From NCBI GenBank assembly GCA_963825075.1, contig CAWGRX010000022.1, positions 124,001-188,000 on the forward strand: a stretch of 64,000 bases of DNA. Reading direction: 5' to 3'. Numbering within the stretch: the stretch's first letter is position 1; the number at the start of each line of letters is the position of its first letter. The position numbers and the translations under genes were made by a program. This DNA is from CAWAVN01 sp963825075. GTDB taxonomy: Bacteria; Planctomycetota; Planctomycetia; Planctomycetales; Planctomycetaceae. Of this stretch, positions 35,283 to 44,275 are shown piece after piece. The notes below the pieces were generated by a model that did no database searches, was not told where the DNA came from, and saw only the letters and a program-made list of their open reading frames with translations.

Positions 35283-36109
35283 GCGAACGCTTTGAACATT
35301 TGAAAGCCGTCGTGTTCGATTGGGCCGGCACGACCGTGGACCACGGTAGCCGCGCGCCGGCGATTGTCTTTCAGGAAATCTTCCGGCAAAGAGGCATCGA
35401 GATCACCCCCGCCCATGCCCGCGAGCCGATGGGGATGGCCAAACGGGACCACATCGCCGCGATCGCCGCCATGCCCGAGGTCGCCACAGCCTGGCGGGAA
35501 ACATGCGGACGCGAATGTGGTGAAGACGACATCACGGCGATGTACGCCGATTTTCTGCCTTTGCAAAAAGAGACGCTGAAGGAACACTCCGGCGTGATTG
35601 CGGGCGTCCCGGAAGCCGTGGCCGAGTGCCGGCGGATGGGACTCAAGATCGGCTCATCCACCGGCTACACGCGGGAGTTGATGGAGTTCGTCACCGAGTC
35701 CGCCCGTCGGCAAGGATACGAGCCGGATTGCGTCCTGTGCGCGGAAGACGCCCCGCGCGGCAGGCCGGCTCCCTATTTGCTATATGAAGCGGCGAAGCGG
35801 TTGGACGTTTATCCCCTGTGGGGCTGCGTTAAGGTGGATGACACGTCCGTCGGCATCGAAGCGGGACGCAACGCCGGCTGCTGGACCGTGGGAGTGACGC
35901 GCACCGGCAACGGCGTGGGCCTCTCCGAAGAAGAAACAAGAACCATGCCGGCCGAGGAACTCCGCAGACTCTGCGACGCTGCGGCCCAGAAACTTTCCGC
36001 CGCCGGAGCGCACTACATCATCAAGTCCGTTGCGGAGATCTCCAGTATCCTTATAGAGATCGAACACCGATGCAGCACAGGCGAACTGCCCAACCAAACC
36101 CCTTCGTGA
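35279..36109 (+). CDS. phnX: Phosphonoacetaldehyde hydrolase (phosphonatase)
   Basis: A 276-residue HAD-superfamily enzyme that cleaves phosphonoacetaldehyde to acetaldehyde and phosphate. The nucleophile aspartate is in AVVFDWAGTTVD; the Schiff-base lysine special to phosphonatases is in EPMGMAKRDHIAAI; the later HAD motifs are SSTGYTRELM and VKVDDTSVGIEAGRNAGCW. The ATG at 35279 overlaps the stop of the FAD gene. The length is near the family norm (about 270). It is the last gene of the operon; a DapA-like gene lies convergently 17 bases beyond. Confidence 0.95.
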   Translation: MSERFEHLKAVVFDWAGTTVDHGSRAPAIVFQEIFRQRGIEITPAHAREPMGMAKRDHIAAIAAMPEVATAWRETCGRECGEDDITAMYADFLPLQKETLKEHSGVIAGVPEAVAECRRMGLKIGSSTGYTRELMEFVTESARRQGYEPDCVLCAEDAPRGRPAPYLLYEAAKRLDVYPLWGCVKVDDTSVGIEAGRNAGCWTVGVTRTGNGVGLSEEETRTMPAEELRRLCDAAAQKLSAAGAHYIIKSVAEISSILIEIEHRCSTGELPNQTPS

Positions 36110-36126
36110 TAAAGGTCGCGCATTCT

Positions 36127-37062
36127 TCAACTCGCCTGTCGTATATCGGCCAGCGACTTTTGCAACCGGGTGAATAAGCGGTCGATTTCCTGTGCGGTTT
36201 CGGGATCGAGTTCCCAGCGGCAAGGCCGGCGGCGGTTCGCTCTCGGCATGACGCCGCGCTTCACGAGCAGGTGCTTTTCGATGGCGAGAAACCCATCCAG
36301 GCCAGCTTGCATTTGCAAAGCGACAATCGCGCTAATGGGAAACGCCAATCGGTAGATCGTCTCCTCATCGCCGGCTTCGAGTGCCCGCCAGAGCGCGACA
36401 ATCCCGTCCAAAAGGTCCATCCCCGGAATCGTGCCCACGCCCCCCCGCCTGAAGCTGTCCACCAAAAAAATCCCGCCGGAGCCTTCCAGGATTTTTGCGC
36501 TGAAGCCGGCGGCCTGGGTGGCGTCACGCAGGGCCGAAAGGTTGGAACCGATCGGAGCAGCTTCGGGTTTGAACAGGATTTTTTCCGGCCCGTATTCCGT
36601 AAGCAATTCCACGCACACTGACAGTGGAATCGCCTGCCCGACGTAGCCGGAGGCATCCTGCACGATCAACGGCAGAGCCACGCTGTCGGCGATCGCGCGG
36701 AAATAATCTTTGAGTTCACCTGATGAAACGGCCGTGGTCATCGGCGGCACGGCCATCACCGCATCGCAGCCGGCGACCTCGGCTTCTTTCACATAGAGCT
36801 CCGCTTGCCGAGTGCTTTCCGCGCCCACGCTGACAAACACCACCCCGCGGCCGTCCGCAAACTCCGGGAGTCTATGGGTGAGTTCCGAGCGTTCCTGAGC
36901 CGTCAGTTTGGACACCTCGGACACCATCCCGGTCCCCACGCCCTCCGCACCCAGATCGAACGCCCACTCCACCTGCCGGCGAAGCGCGGCAAAATCGATC
37001 TCATCAGAATCCAAAAAAGGAGTCTGCACCACCGGCAGGACACCCCGGATCGGTCTTGACAT
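36127..37062 (-). CDS. Dihydrodipicolinate synthase/N-acetylneuraminate lyase family protein
   Basis: A 311-residue TIM-barrel aldolase. It opens RPIRGVLPVVQTPFLDSDEI, keeps GAEGVGTGMVSEVSKLT, and carries the Schiff-base lysine in EKILFKPEAAP. The usual DapA tyrosine motif YNxPxR/TG is replaced by QDASGYVGQAIPL, so it is unlikely to be the lysine-pathway enzyme. Class I aldolases of this kind act on 2-keto sugar acids. The start at 37062 is chosen because codons further upstream come from the heptamer repeat array. It is convergent with the phosphonate operon, and before the insertion sequence arrived it lay some 80 bases behind the PVC heme gene. Confidence 0.8.
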   Translation of the reverse strand: MSRPIRGVLPVVQTPFLDSDEIDFAALRRQVEWAFDLGAEGVGTGMVSEVSKLTAQERSELTHRLPEFADGRGVVFVSVGAESTRQAELYVKEAEVAGCDAVMAVPPMTTAVSSGELKDYFRAIADSVALPLIVQDASGYVGQAIPLSVCVELLTEYGPEKILFKPEAAPIGSNLSALRDATQAAGFSAKILEGSGGIFLVDSFRRGGVGTIPGMDLLDGIVALWRALEAGDEETIYRLAFPISAIVALQMQAGLDGFLAIEKHLLVKRGVMPRANRRRPCRWELDPETAQEIDRLFTRLQKSLADIRQAS

Positions 37063-37102
37063 CACACGCACACTAAAGAAATGACCAAATCCCAATGACC
37101 TC

Positions 37103-37130
37103 TGGTCATTGGTCATTGGTCATTGGTCAT
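37103..37130. repeat. TTGGTCA heptamer array, left part
   Basis: Four tandem copies of TGGTCAT. The array continues on the far side of the insertion sequence (four more copies at 38610-38637), and joining the two parts after removing one TCAT gives an uninterrupted run of eight. A shorter, decayed piece lies at 60168-60185. Confidence 0.8.
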
Positions 37131-38605
37131 CTGAACTTTCGCAATTTTGAGGTCCAAGAAAAGCAGCGGGGTTCCTTGTACAATGTGCTTGTCAAGAAAA
37201 TGGCACAGGACACAAGGAGGTCCCCGCATGTGGTCTTTCATACCTTCGATGGATGTCATGTTTCAAGTGCTCGCGCCCGTCTTCACCAGTCCGTCGTTTG
37301 TGACGCATCAGCAGATTTTCTCGGCTGGCTGATGTGTTTGGGCCGGCACACCGAGTTTCAAACCTTTGAAGCCTTCCTCGGACGCCGCGTCGATCGTCAT
37401 CGCCGGCATCCTTTTGATCGGTTTTACAATTTCTTCAGCCGTTCGGTATGGACGGTGAAATCCCTGGCACACCACGTGGCCCTCCAGGTTGCGCTCGAGT
37501 TGAATCCGACCGGCGAATTGCTGTTGGCGGTGGATGGGACGCTTTTGCATAAATCCGGCCAACACGTCTTCGGCATCGGCTGGTTTCACGATCCGGTGCG
37601 TTCCACCAAAAAACGCGTGGCCACGGCGCTTGGAAACAAGTGGGTGGTCGTGGGAATCGTGGTCCAGATTCCAGGCCTCGAGCGCAACTTTTGCCTGCCG
37701 ATTCATGCCATGCTGGATGAGGGCAAGAAAAAACTCGGCGAGGCGGAGTTGGCTCGGCGGATGCTCAAAGACATCCAAGGCTGGTTCCCCGATCGGCAGA
37801 TCACATTGGTCGGAGATGGCGGATTTTCCGCGAAAACGCTGCTGGGAAAGTTGGACAAGCGCGTGCGATACGTCGGCCGCATGCGGATCGACGCATCGCT
37901 TCGCGACCCCGTCATTCCGCCCCGGTCCAAAGGAAAGACCGGTCCCGACCGGAAGTATGGACTGCGGCTGCCTTCGCCGCGCGAGGCGATGAAGAAGGCG
38001 GATCGGGCACGCTCGCCGAAAAACCCCTGGCAGTGGAAATGGATCGAAGTTTATGCCTACGGCCAAATCCGCCGGTTTCAGGTTTGCAGTTTCCAGGCCA
38101 CGTGGCCAAAGGTGTTTGGCCAGCGCACGATTCAGGTGGTTCTGTGCCGGGCGCTGGACAAGGGCTACGAGGACATGCCGCTGTTTACAACGGACCTGGA
38201 GGCCGACGCGGCCTGGGTCGTTCAAACCTACGCACGACGAAACACGATTGAAACGTTGTTCAAAAGCAGCAAGCAAGTGATGCAGATCGAAAAGCCCCAA
38301 CACTGGTGTCAAGCCAGCATTAAAAAGCTGGCGGCCTGGGTCTGGCTTTCGCAGACACTGGTCATGCTGTGGTACCTCACCGAGGGCCGACATCTGCCCG
38401 AAGCGGAAAAAACGCGGCAGGAATTGGGGGCCTGGGAGACCGAATGGTCGTTTCATCACATGTTCCGTTTCCTGAGGCGTCTTGTCATCCGTCAAACCAT
38501 TAAAGCCATGTCATACAAAAAGCGCGACATCACAGAATTGATCGAATCCCTGGAAAACTACCTCTATCTCGCCGCCTAACGGCAGGGAGAATTGCGAAAG
38601 TTCAG
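37131..38605 (+). mobile_element. Insertion sequence, 1475 bp, DDE transposase, 4-bp target duplication
   Basis: A complete element with 16-bp perfect inverted ends CTGAACTTTCGCAATT (37131-37146; complement at 38590-38605). TCAT is duplicated on both sides (37127-37130 and 38606-38609). It carries one transposase gene. The short 4-bp duplication and the protein type resemble the IS701 group of IS4-like elements, but I cannot assign a named family. It sits inside a heptamer array and cuts between the PVC heme gene and the DapA-like gene. Confidence 0.88.
37228..38579 (+). CDS. IS transposase, DDE type, frameshifted near the N-terminus
   Basis: The frame starting at 37228 has a perfect AAGGAGGT upstream and reads MWSFIPSMDVMFQVLAPVFT, then SPSFVTHQQIF, the usual N-terminus of such transposases, but stops at 37332. 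The rest is in the next frame: GWLMCLGRHTEF, first catalytic Asp in LLLAVDGTLL, second in ITLVGDGGFSAKTLL, Glu in RRNTIETLFKSS, to the stop at 38579. One missing G in TCGGC near 37323 explains it: restored, the junction reads QQIFSGWLMC. Total about 450 residues. There is no in-phase -1 slippery heptamer, so I favour a mutation or sequence error over programmed frameshifting. Confidence 0.8.
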
Positions 38606-38640
38606 TCATTGGTCATTGGTCATTGGTCATTGGTCATTGG
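38606..38640. repeat. TTGGTCA heptamer array, right part
   Basis: Duplicated TCAT followed by four copies of TGGTCAT and a partial. The last part overlaps the 3' end of the PVC heme gene, whose final residues (MTNDQ) are encoded by the repeat on the minus strand. Confidence 0.8.
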
Positions 38641-41600
38641 GGCTTTGAACATCGGGTCGTTCGGGTTACCTCGGGATTCAAGATAGGCCAACAGGTCGAG
38701 CACCTCGTCTTTGTTCAAAGCCTTGAGCAAATCCTTGGGCATCAGCGACACCTTCGAGGGCACGATGGCTTCGATGTCGCTGTCGCGAAGCTCCGCGACT
38801 TTCGTCACATCCTCGGCATCGGTGACGACGGTGTAAACGCCGTCCGCTTCGTTCACGATCCGGCCGGTGATGATTTTGCCGGCCGTGGTTTGAATGTTCG
38901 ACGCCCGGTATTGATCCGAAATCACCTTGCTGGGATCGACGATGGATTCCGCAAGATCCTTGAAGCTAAACCGCCCGGCGACGTTCGTCAGATCCGGCCC
39001 CGTCGCTCCGCCTTGGCCGCCGAAACGGTGACAGAGCACGCACCGCGCGGCCGCGTAGGCCCGCCGGCCGTTTTCAAAGTCGCGATTCGTCAAACCGGTT
39101 TTGGTGAGGCCGTCCACCTCGGCGAGCGTCCAATCGTGGCCGGGACCTTTGGGCTTCGGCAGCGAAGCCGGCTTGGGCTGTGTCTCGGCGATCGTCGATT
39201 TGAGGGCGATCCGCTCGGCTTCGGAGGCATTGTCCAGAAAATCCTTCCGCATGTTGTCGATAAAGCCCTGGTAGCTCGCCCCGCCGCTCTTCTCACGTTC
39301 CGTTTCGAGAAATTCGAGATAGGACCGGCGCTGTTCCAGCGTCCAACCATATTTCATATTCCTGAGGACGAACGCATAATGCAGTTTTTGCTTGTCCGGT
39401 TGATTGGCGAGCATTCTGGCGATGGTGCCCCCGTAGCCGGGATTGCGGGCCAACAGTTCTGAAATGTCTTCGGGTTTCGGTGCGGATTCCTCTTGGATCA
39501 GCTTGATGGTTTTGTCGATCACGGTCGGCGATTTGAGATACACGAGGAATCGGGAGAGTTCGCGATTGAGATCGCGGTCCTTGGCGGGAAAGAACGGATC
39601 GAACCGCTTCGCCAATTGAGCCGCTATTGCGGCGGACGGTTCCCCCTGCCGAATGAAGGTCAAAGCATACGCCCGCAGGAGTCCCAACTGTTGCTCCTTC
39701 GAGAGTTTCGCGAAATCCAATTCGCCGAGAGCCTGTACCAAACGGGGTTGGTCGGATGGTTCTCCTTGCCGGGCCAAAGCCAGGGCGGACATGATGACCG
39801 TCCACGGAGATTGATTGGCACTCCGGGCCTGCTCGGTGAAGCGGTCCCGCCAGGTTCCGGGATCGCGCTGATCCAATGCGACAAGCGCTGCATAACGGAT
39901 GAAGCGGTCCTTTTGGCCGAGGTTCGTCCAAATGAGTTGCATCTGATCTTGGGAAACCTTGCCGGGATGATGCAAACTCTCCAATTGGTGCCGAAGCTGG
40001 CGGAGCTCGGCGAATTCGGAATCCTTGCCGTCGACGGGCTTTGTGGATTTCTTGCCGATGTAGGTCACGCGGTAGAGTTCTGATTGCGTGCCCCGGCCGC
40101 CGACGGTGAAGTACAAGGCCCCATCAGTGCCCACGGCGGCATCGGTCAAAGGCAGCGGCGTGCGGGAGACGAATTCTTCCTTCGTCGCCTTGTAGCTGGC
40201 TCCGTCGGGTTGCATGTGGATGGCGTAAATCGTGCCGAAGGTCCAGTCCAGAATGTAAAGGGCCTTCTGGTATTTCGCGGGGAACTTCGTGCCGTAGCCG
40301 AACGTCGCGCCCACTGGCGAACCGGGGCCGATGTTAACCAGCGGCGGCACGCCGTCGGGGAAATAGGTGGGCCACTTGCCGGTGCCGCTCCGCCAGCCGA
40401 ACTCGCTGCCGCTGACCGCGTGCACCACACGGGTCGGGCGATACCAGGGCGAGCCCATGTCCCATTCCATGTCGGCATCGTACGCGAACAGCTCGCCGTC
40501 GGCGTTAAAGTCCATGTCGTACGAATTGCGATAGCCGCTGCTGACGATCTCCCAAGTCTTACCGTCGGGATCGGTCTTGGCGATCCAACCTCCGGGAGCG
40601 AGGATGCCGCGGGCGTGACCGCGGGCGTCCCATTGGCGGGGCAGGAGCAAATCTTCGGACCAGTTGCGGGGCAGCCGGCTGGCATCGAAATTCTCGGGCG
40701 GCTTGGTGTGGTTCCCGGCGATCAGGTAGATCGACTTGCCATCGGGCGACAGCCTTACGCGCATGCGGCCCGTGCTCGCCGCCGCCGCGGATGCTTTTGA
40801 GCTTCGTGACTTCATCGTATTGATCGTCGCCGTTGGTATCGCGGGCGCGGTACAATCCGCTGCCGGGACCGCCGTTGACGGAGACATACAAACTCCCGAA
40901 CGCGACGAGCATGCCCTGGGCGGCGGAGATTTTGACGTCCAGGTGTTCGACGCGGGTCGGTTCATTGCTGCCGATGGCCGGCGGCGTGATCCGGTACAAG
41001 CCCTTGTTGCCCTGGTCGCTCGCGATCAATCGGCCTTTGTCGTCGGTCGTCAGGCTGACCCAGGAACCTTGCTCGTCTTTGGGGACGCTGTAAAGCAGTT
41101 CGACCTGAAAGCCGGGCAGGACCTGAAACACATCTCGCGGCGCACCGGGCAGGTTCGCATTGGCGGGCTGCGAGAACACATCGCCCCAAGGCGCTTTGCC
41201 GAGCTTGCCCAAAGTCTTGACGGCCACGGTCTCTTCACCCGATTTCGCCTGCCAGGTTTTATCGGTGAGAATATACCGCGGTTTGCCGTTCGCGCCTTTG
41301 AGGATCAACTTGGCGACAAAACCCGATGGCCCACCTTGGTTTTGGACTTTCGCGCTGAGCACGTTTTTGCCGGGCCTCAAGTCCTTGTGCACATTGACGA
41401 CCACAGGGGCTTCCCAGTTGCTGCTTGCCGCGACTCGTTTGCCGTTGAGCAGCACGTCCATCTGATTGTCGCAACTGGCGATCAAAATGGCGGTCTTGGC
41501 GTCGGCGTCGAATTCCTTACTGAGCGTGTACGTCTTATTCGCATCCGGCCCCCAAATCCATTCCGGCTTCGGGCCGGTGATTTTTAGATCGGGTTCCGGT

Positions 41601-41776
41601 TCGGATTTCGGGGCGTCCGTTTTTTTCTCGGTTGGCGCGGTTTGGCGAACTTCCGACGGAGCCACGCTGGGCTTTTGCGTAAACTCCTCCGCGAGCAAAT
41701 GTCCTAAGCCGAGGCAGGACAAAATCACGATCAACCAGGAACCGCAAGACAATCGCGGCGGGCAAGTACGTTTCAT
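38620..41776 (-). CDS. PVC-type heme-binding CxxCH protein with PQQ/glucose-dehydrogenase-like propeller, frameshifted
   Basis: A secreted protein of about 1050 residues in two frames. The first (from 41776) has a signal peptide (WLIVILSCLGLGHLLAEE), a carbohydrate-binding-like region (VVVNVHKDLRPGKNVLSAKV), and the start of the propeller (DVFQVLPGFQVELLYSVPKD; LKSIRGGGEHGPHA). The second continues SPDGKSIYLIAGNHTKPPEN, then HEAT-like helices, then the heme motif CVLCH in AAARCVLCHRFGGQGGATGP near the C-terminus. The switch is in CGCGC at 40758-40762; one extra base is present (GPHAVRLSPDGK when removed). This architecture (TIGR02604/TIGR02603 types) is widespread in planctomycetes; the substrate is unknown. 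The last residues come from the heptamer array. Confidence 0.87.
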
Positions 41777-41816
41777 AGTGTTTCCTTCAATTGCGTCTTT
41801 ATGAAGCCAATGTTTA

Positions 41817-41903
41817 TCAGCCGGAACGCGCTAGCGTCCGGTATTCCGAAGAACCGGGGCGGACCACCCTGCGGGCGGTGCCGCCCTGCGGCTAATGAAT
41901 GCA
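41817..41903. repeat. Two GCTAGC-family dispersed repeats
   Basis: 41817-41843 is the form CGGAACGCGCTAGCGTCCGG in inverted orientation, and 41851-41903 is the long variant with GACCACCCTGCG and GCGGCTAATGAATG, nearly identical to 12251-12299. They fill the spacer upstream of the PVC heme gene. Confidence 0.7.
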
Positions 41904-42006
41904 ATCTATCTCTCAAGTCATCGTAAAACTGTTCTCATTCCCCATCTCTTTGCGCCTTAGCGACTTGGCGTGAGTTTTTCCTTTTGAGTTCCTCCGAATT
42001 GGTGCA

Positions 42007-42993
42007 TCAAACCAAACCGTAAAACTTGACGGCGTTGTCGTGGAAGAGTTTTCGCTGAAACGCCGGTGACCGGTCTTTGACGATGGTTTTGAGGGCATTC
42101 ACCCATTGGGCGAAGCTCGCCCGACGTGTGCATACGGGCCAGTCGCCTGCGAAATAGGCCCGGTCCTCGCCGAAGGCTTCCAGGCAGAAATTGATGTTGG
42201 GGGCCAAATCCGCGGGGGTCCAATCGTCCTTTTTGGCGGTGACGACAATCCCCGATATTTTGCAGACCATATTCTCCAGACCCGCCGCCGCTTTGATGCC
42301 CGCTTCCCAGGTCTTTCGCAATTTCTCATCGGTGTTGGTCGCGCTGAGGTTGCCGCAGTGATCCAGCACGAACCGCGTCTTCGGGCATTTCTCGGCAAGC
42401 TTGACGCCGTCCAAGAGTTCCCCCGGCCGCAGGCACAAGTCAAACCGCTTGCCCATCGAGCCGAGCATTTTCATGTTCTCGATAAACGCGGGCGAAAGGC
42501 ACATCCCTTGGGGACGGTCCGGGTCATGGAGCACCGTGCGATAGCCTTTGATATATATATTGTCTTCATACTTCTTCGCATACTTCCGAAAGTCCGCGTC
42601 CTGCGGCGAACTGCCAATCACCGCGGCGGCCATGGGGTTGTCCTGCTTTTTGCAGAGGTCGATCACATACGCCGCTTCTTTCTCCTGCAGTTCCGGGGCG
42701 ACGTTGACTTCCATGTAAACCGTCTTGACGACCTGGAGGCCCGCGGTGGCTTTGAGATAATCCGCCATCACAAAACTTCGGCGGAGTTCCTTCGGCCCGC
42801 CGTTTTCGAGCCAAGGCAGCTGGAACTTCTCCAGATCCCATAGATGCTGATGCGTGTCCACAATCGGCTGGGCGGTTTCCGCCGATTTGGTTTCCGTCGC
42901 TTCCAAAAGTTGGGTCCCCCGGCTCAAAAACGCCCCGGCCACCGCCGCGGAACTCGTCCGCAAAAAGTCCCGGCGCGAAGGAGATGACATCAT
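42007..42993 (-). CDS. Tat-exported amidohydrolase (Amidohydro_2, TIM-barrel)
   Basis: A 328-residue protein with a twin-arginine signal (PSRRDFLRTSSAAVAGAF). The metal-dependent hydrolase fold starts with PIVDTHQHLWDLEKFQLPWL, in which HQH are the usual metal ligands; FVLDHCGNLSA and FAGDWPVCTRRASF carry the later ligand positions. It resembles the 2-pyrone-4,6-dicarboxylate hydrolase/fucolactone hydrolase group. GAGG ten bases ahead supports the ATG at 42993, though two nearby ATGs are possible. The substrate is unknown; a lactone is plausible. The spacer to the divergent secreted hydrolase gene is 161 bases. Confidence 0.8.
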   Translation of the reverse strand: MMSSPSRRDFLRTSSAAVAGAFLSRGTQLLEATETKSAETAQPIVDTHQHLWDLEKFQLPWLENGGPKELRRSFVMADYLKATAGLQVVKTVYMEVNVAPELQEKEAAYVIDLCKKQDNPMAAAVIGSSPQDADFRKYAKKYEDNIYIKGYRTVLHDPDRPQGMCLSPAFIENMKMLGSMGKRFDLCLRPGELLDGVKLAEKCPKTRFVLDHCGNLSATNTDEKLRKTWEAGIKAAAGLENMVCKISGIVVTAKKDDWTPADLAPNINFCLEAFGEDRAYFAGDWPVCTRRASFAQWVNALKTIVKDRSPAFQRKLFHDNAVKFYGLV

Positions 42994-43154
42994 GCCCGTC
43001 ATTCCTCGTGAAACAAACAAAATGGATCGAAAAGTTTCCGTACCATCCTAACCGAACCGCCCCGTGTGAATCCAGCCGGTGGGTTGCGTTTTCGCAAGGC
43101 ATCAATTCCAGTAGGAGGATGTTCATTCCCTGCTCAACAGAAAGGAGCCATTCC

Positions 43155-43874
43155 ATGTTTTCGCGGATCGTAACTTTTCTCAGTGGTGCGTTGGTGTTGA
43201 TCTCTCTTCCGCTCTCCGCGGCGGAACCCCAGCCCGGCACACAGCGGGGCGAGACGCTCAAACGCTCCGTGTCGGTCGAGTTGGATTACCTGCTGTATCT
43301 GCCGGAGAAATATCAAGAAAAAGACGCCTGGCCTGTGCTGGTGTTTCTGCATGGATCGGGCGAGCGCGGCCACGATTTGGAACTCGTCAAAAAGCACGGC
43401 CCCCCGAAAAAGATCGCCGCGGGGCACAACGATCCGTTCATCGTCGTCTCCCCGCAGTGTCCCAAGTATCAACGCTGGCAACCGGTGGTCTTAGATGCCC
43501 TGTTGGACGATTTGATTCAGAACCTCAAGGTGGACAAGCGGCGGATTTATCTCACCGGTTTGAGCATGGGCGGGCAGGGCACGTGGGATTGGGCGGCCTA
43601 TTCGCCGGATCGGTTTGCGGCCCTGGTTCCGATTTGCGGCCGGGCCGACCGTTCGGCGGCGGAGCTTCTCGCCAAAAAGCCCATCTGGGTGTTTCACGGA
43701 GCCAAAGACGAAGCCGTGCCGGTCAGCCAATCGGAGAAAATGGTAAAGGAACTCAAAAAGCACGGGAGCAATGTGAAGTTCACCGTTTACCCGAAAGCCG
43801 GTCACGACTCGTGGACGGAAACCTACAATAACCCTGCACTCTACGAATGGCTCCTCGAACAGAAGTTGCCGTAA
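43155..43874 (+). CDS. Secreted alpha/beta hydrolase (PHB-depolymerase/esterase-like)
   Basis: A 239-residue exported hydrolase. AAAGGAGCC lies before the ATG at 43155; the signal peptide is FLSGALVLISLPLSAAE. Core motifs are VLVFLHGSGERGHD (oxyanion region), the nucleophile serine in YLTGLSMGGQGTWDWA, an acid in VFHGAKDEAVPVSQ, and the histidine in VYPKAGHDSW. This matches the prolyl-oligopeptidase-like/phospholipase group often seen in planctomycetes. It is convergent with hemP. Confidence 0.87.
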   Translation: MFSRIVTFLSGALVLISLPLSAAEPQPGTQRGETLKRSVSVELDYLLYLPEKYQEKDAWPVLVFLHGSGERGHDLELVKKHGPPKKIAAGHNDPFIVVSPQCPKYQRWQPVVLDALLDDLIQNLKVDKRRIYLTGLSMGGQGTWDWAAYSPDRFAALVPICGRADRSAAELLAKKPIWVFHGAKDEAVPVSQSEKMVKELKKHGSNVKFTVYPKAGHDSWTETYNNPALYEWLLEQKLP

Positions 43875-43889
43875 GTTGCTGCCGGTCAA

Positions 43890-44075
43890 CTACTTGTGCA
43901 GGATGAGCTTGCCGTGGCGCGTGAGCCGCAGGCGGTAGGTTTGGCCTTCGTGCTCGATGAGCACTTCCTGAGCACCTGCTAAGAGTTCCTGCGAGCGAAT
44001 CAGCCGGCGAGGTTCGGACCCGGCGTGCTTTGCTTCCTCGGATTTGGATTGAGCGGCTCGTTGCGGATTCGTCAT
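43890..44075 (-). CDS. hemP: Hemin uptake protein HemP
   Basis: A 61-residue protein whose C-terminal half EVLIEHEGQTYRLRLTRHGK, followed by LILHK, is the HemP family signature (YRLRxTxxGKLIL). HemP is a small cytoplasmic protein found beside heme or iron transport genes and normally Fur-regulated. Here no receptor or ABC transporter is adjacent. A perfect 11-bp palindrome stands 53 bases upstream (44128-44154). The gene is convergent with the secreted hydrolase. Confidence 0.88.
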   Translation of the reverse strand: MTNPQRAAQSKSEEAKHAGSEPRRLIRSQELLAGAQEVLIEHEGQTYRLRLTRHGKLILHK

Positions 44076-44127
44076 GTTAGCGGTTTTGCCAAGGGCAGAA
44101 AACTTCGCAAATCGGTCTCAATCGACA

Positions 44128-44154
44128 TGATACTGAGATTGAGTCTCAGTATCA
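44128..44154. promoter_or_regulatory. Fur-like palindromic operator upstream of hemP
   Basis: Two 11-base arms, TGATACTGAGA and TCTCAGTATCA, are perfect inverted repeats separated by TTGAG. Location between hemP (minus) and the Kelch gene (plus), and the known iron control of hemP, make it a probable Fur box. It could also regulate the plus-strand gene. Confidence 0.7.
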
Positions 44155-44275
44155 AGTCCGGCTCAGGCCCGCGATTCGACTTTTGGAATGAATTCGCCCA
44201 TAATTCGGAAAACCCACAGGAGATCGAACTGGAATTTGTCTGCATCGCGTCCCAAGCCGGAATGGAAGTTTTGCT

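Noticed and set aside
37228..37332. Programmed -1 frameshifting of the transposase
   Set aside because: No in-phase slippery heptamer is present at the overlap; a single lost G explains the join better.
37103..38640. Heptamer array considered as a CRISPR
   Set aside because: Seven-base units with no spacers and no cas genes; it is a simple tandem repeat.
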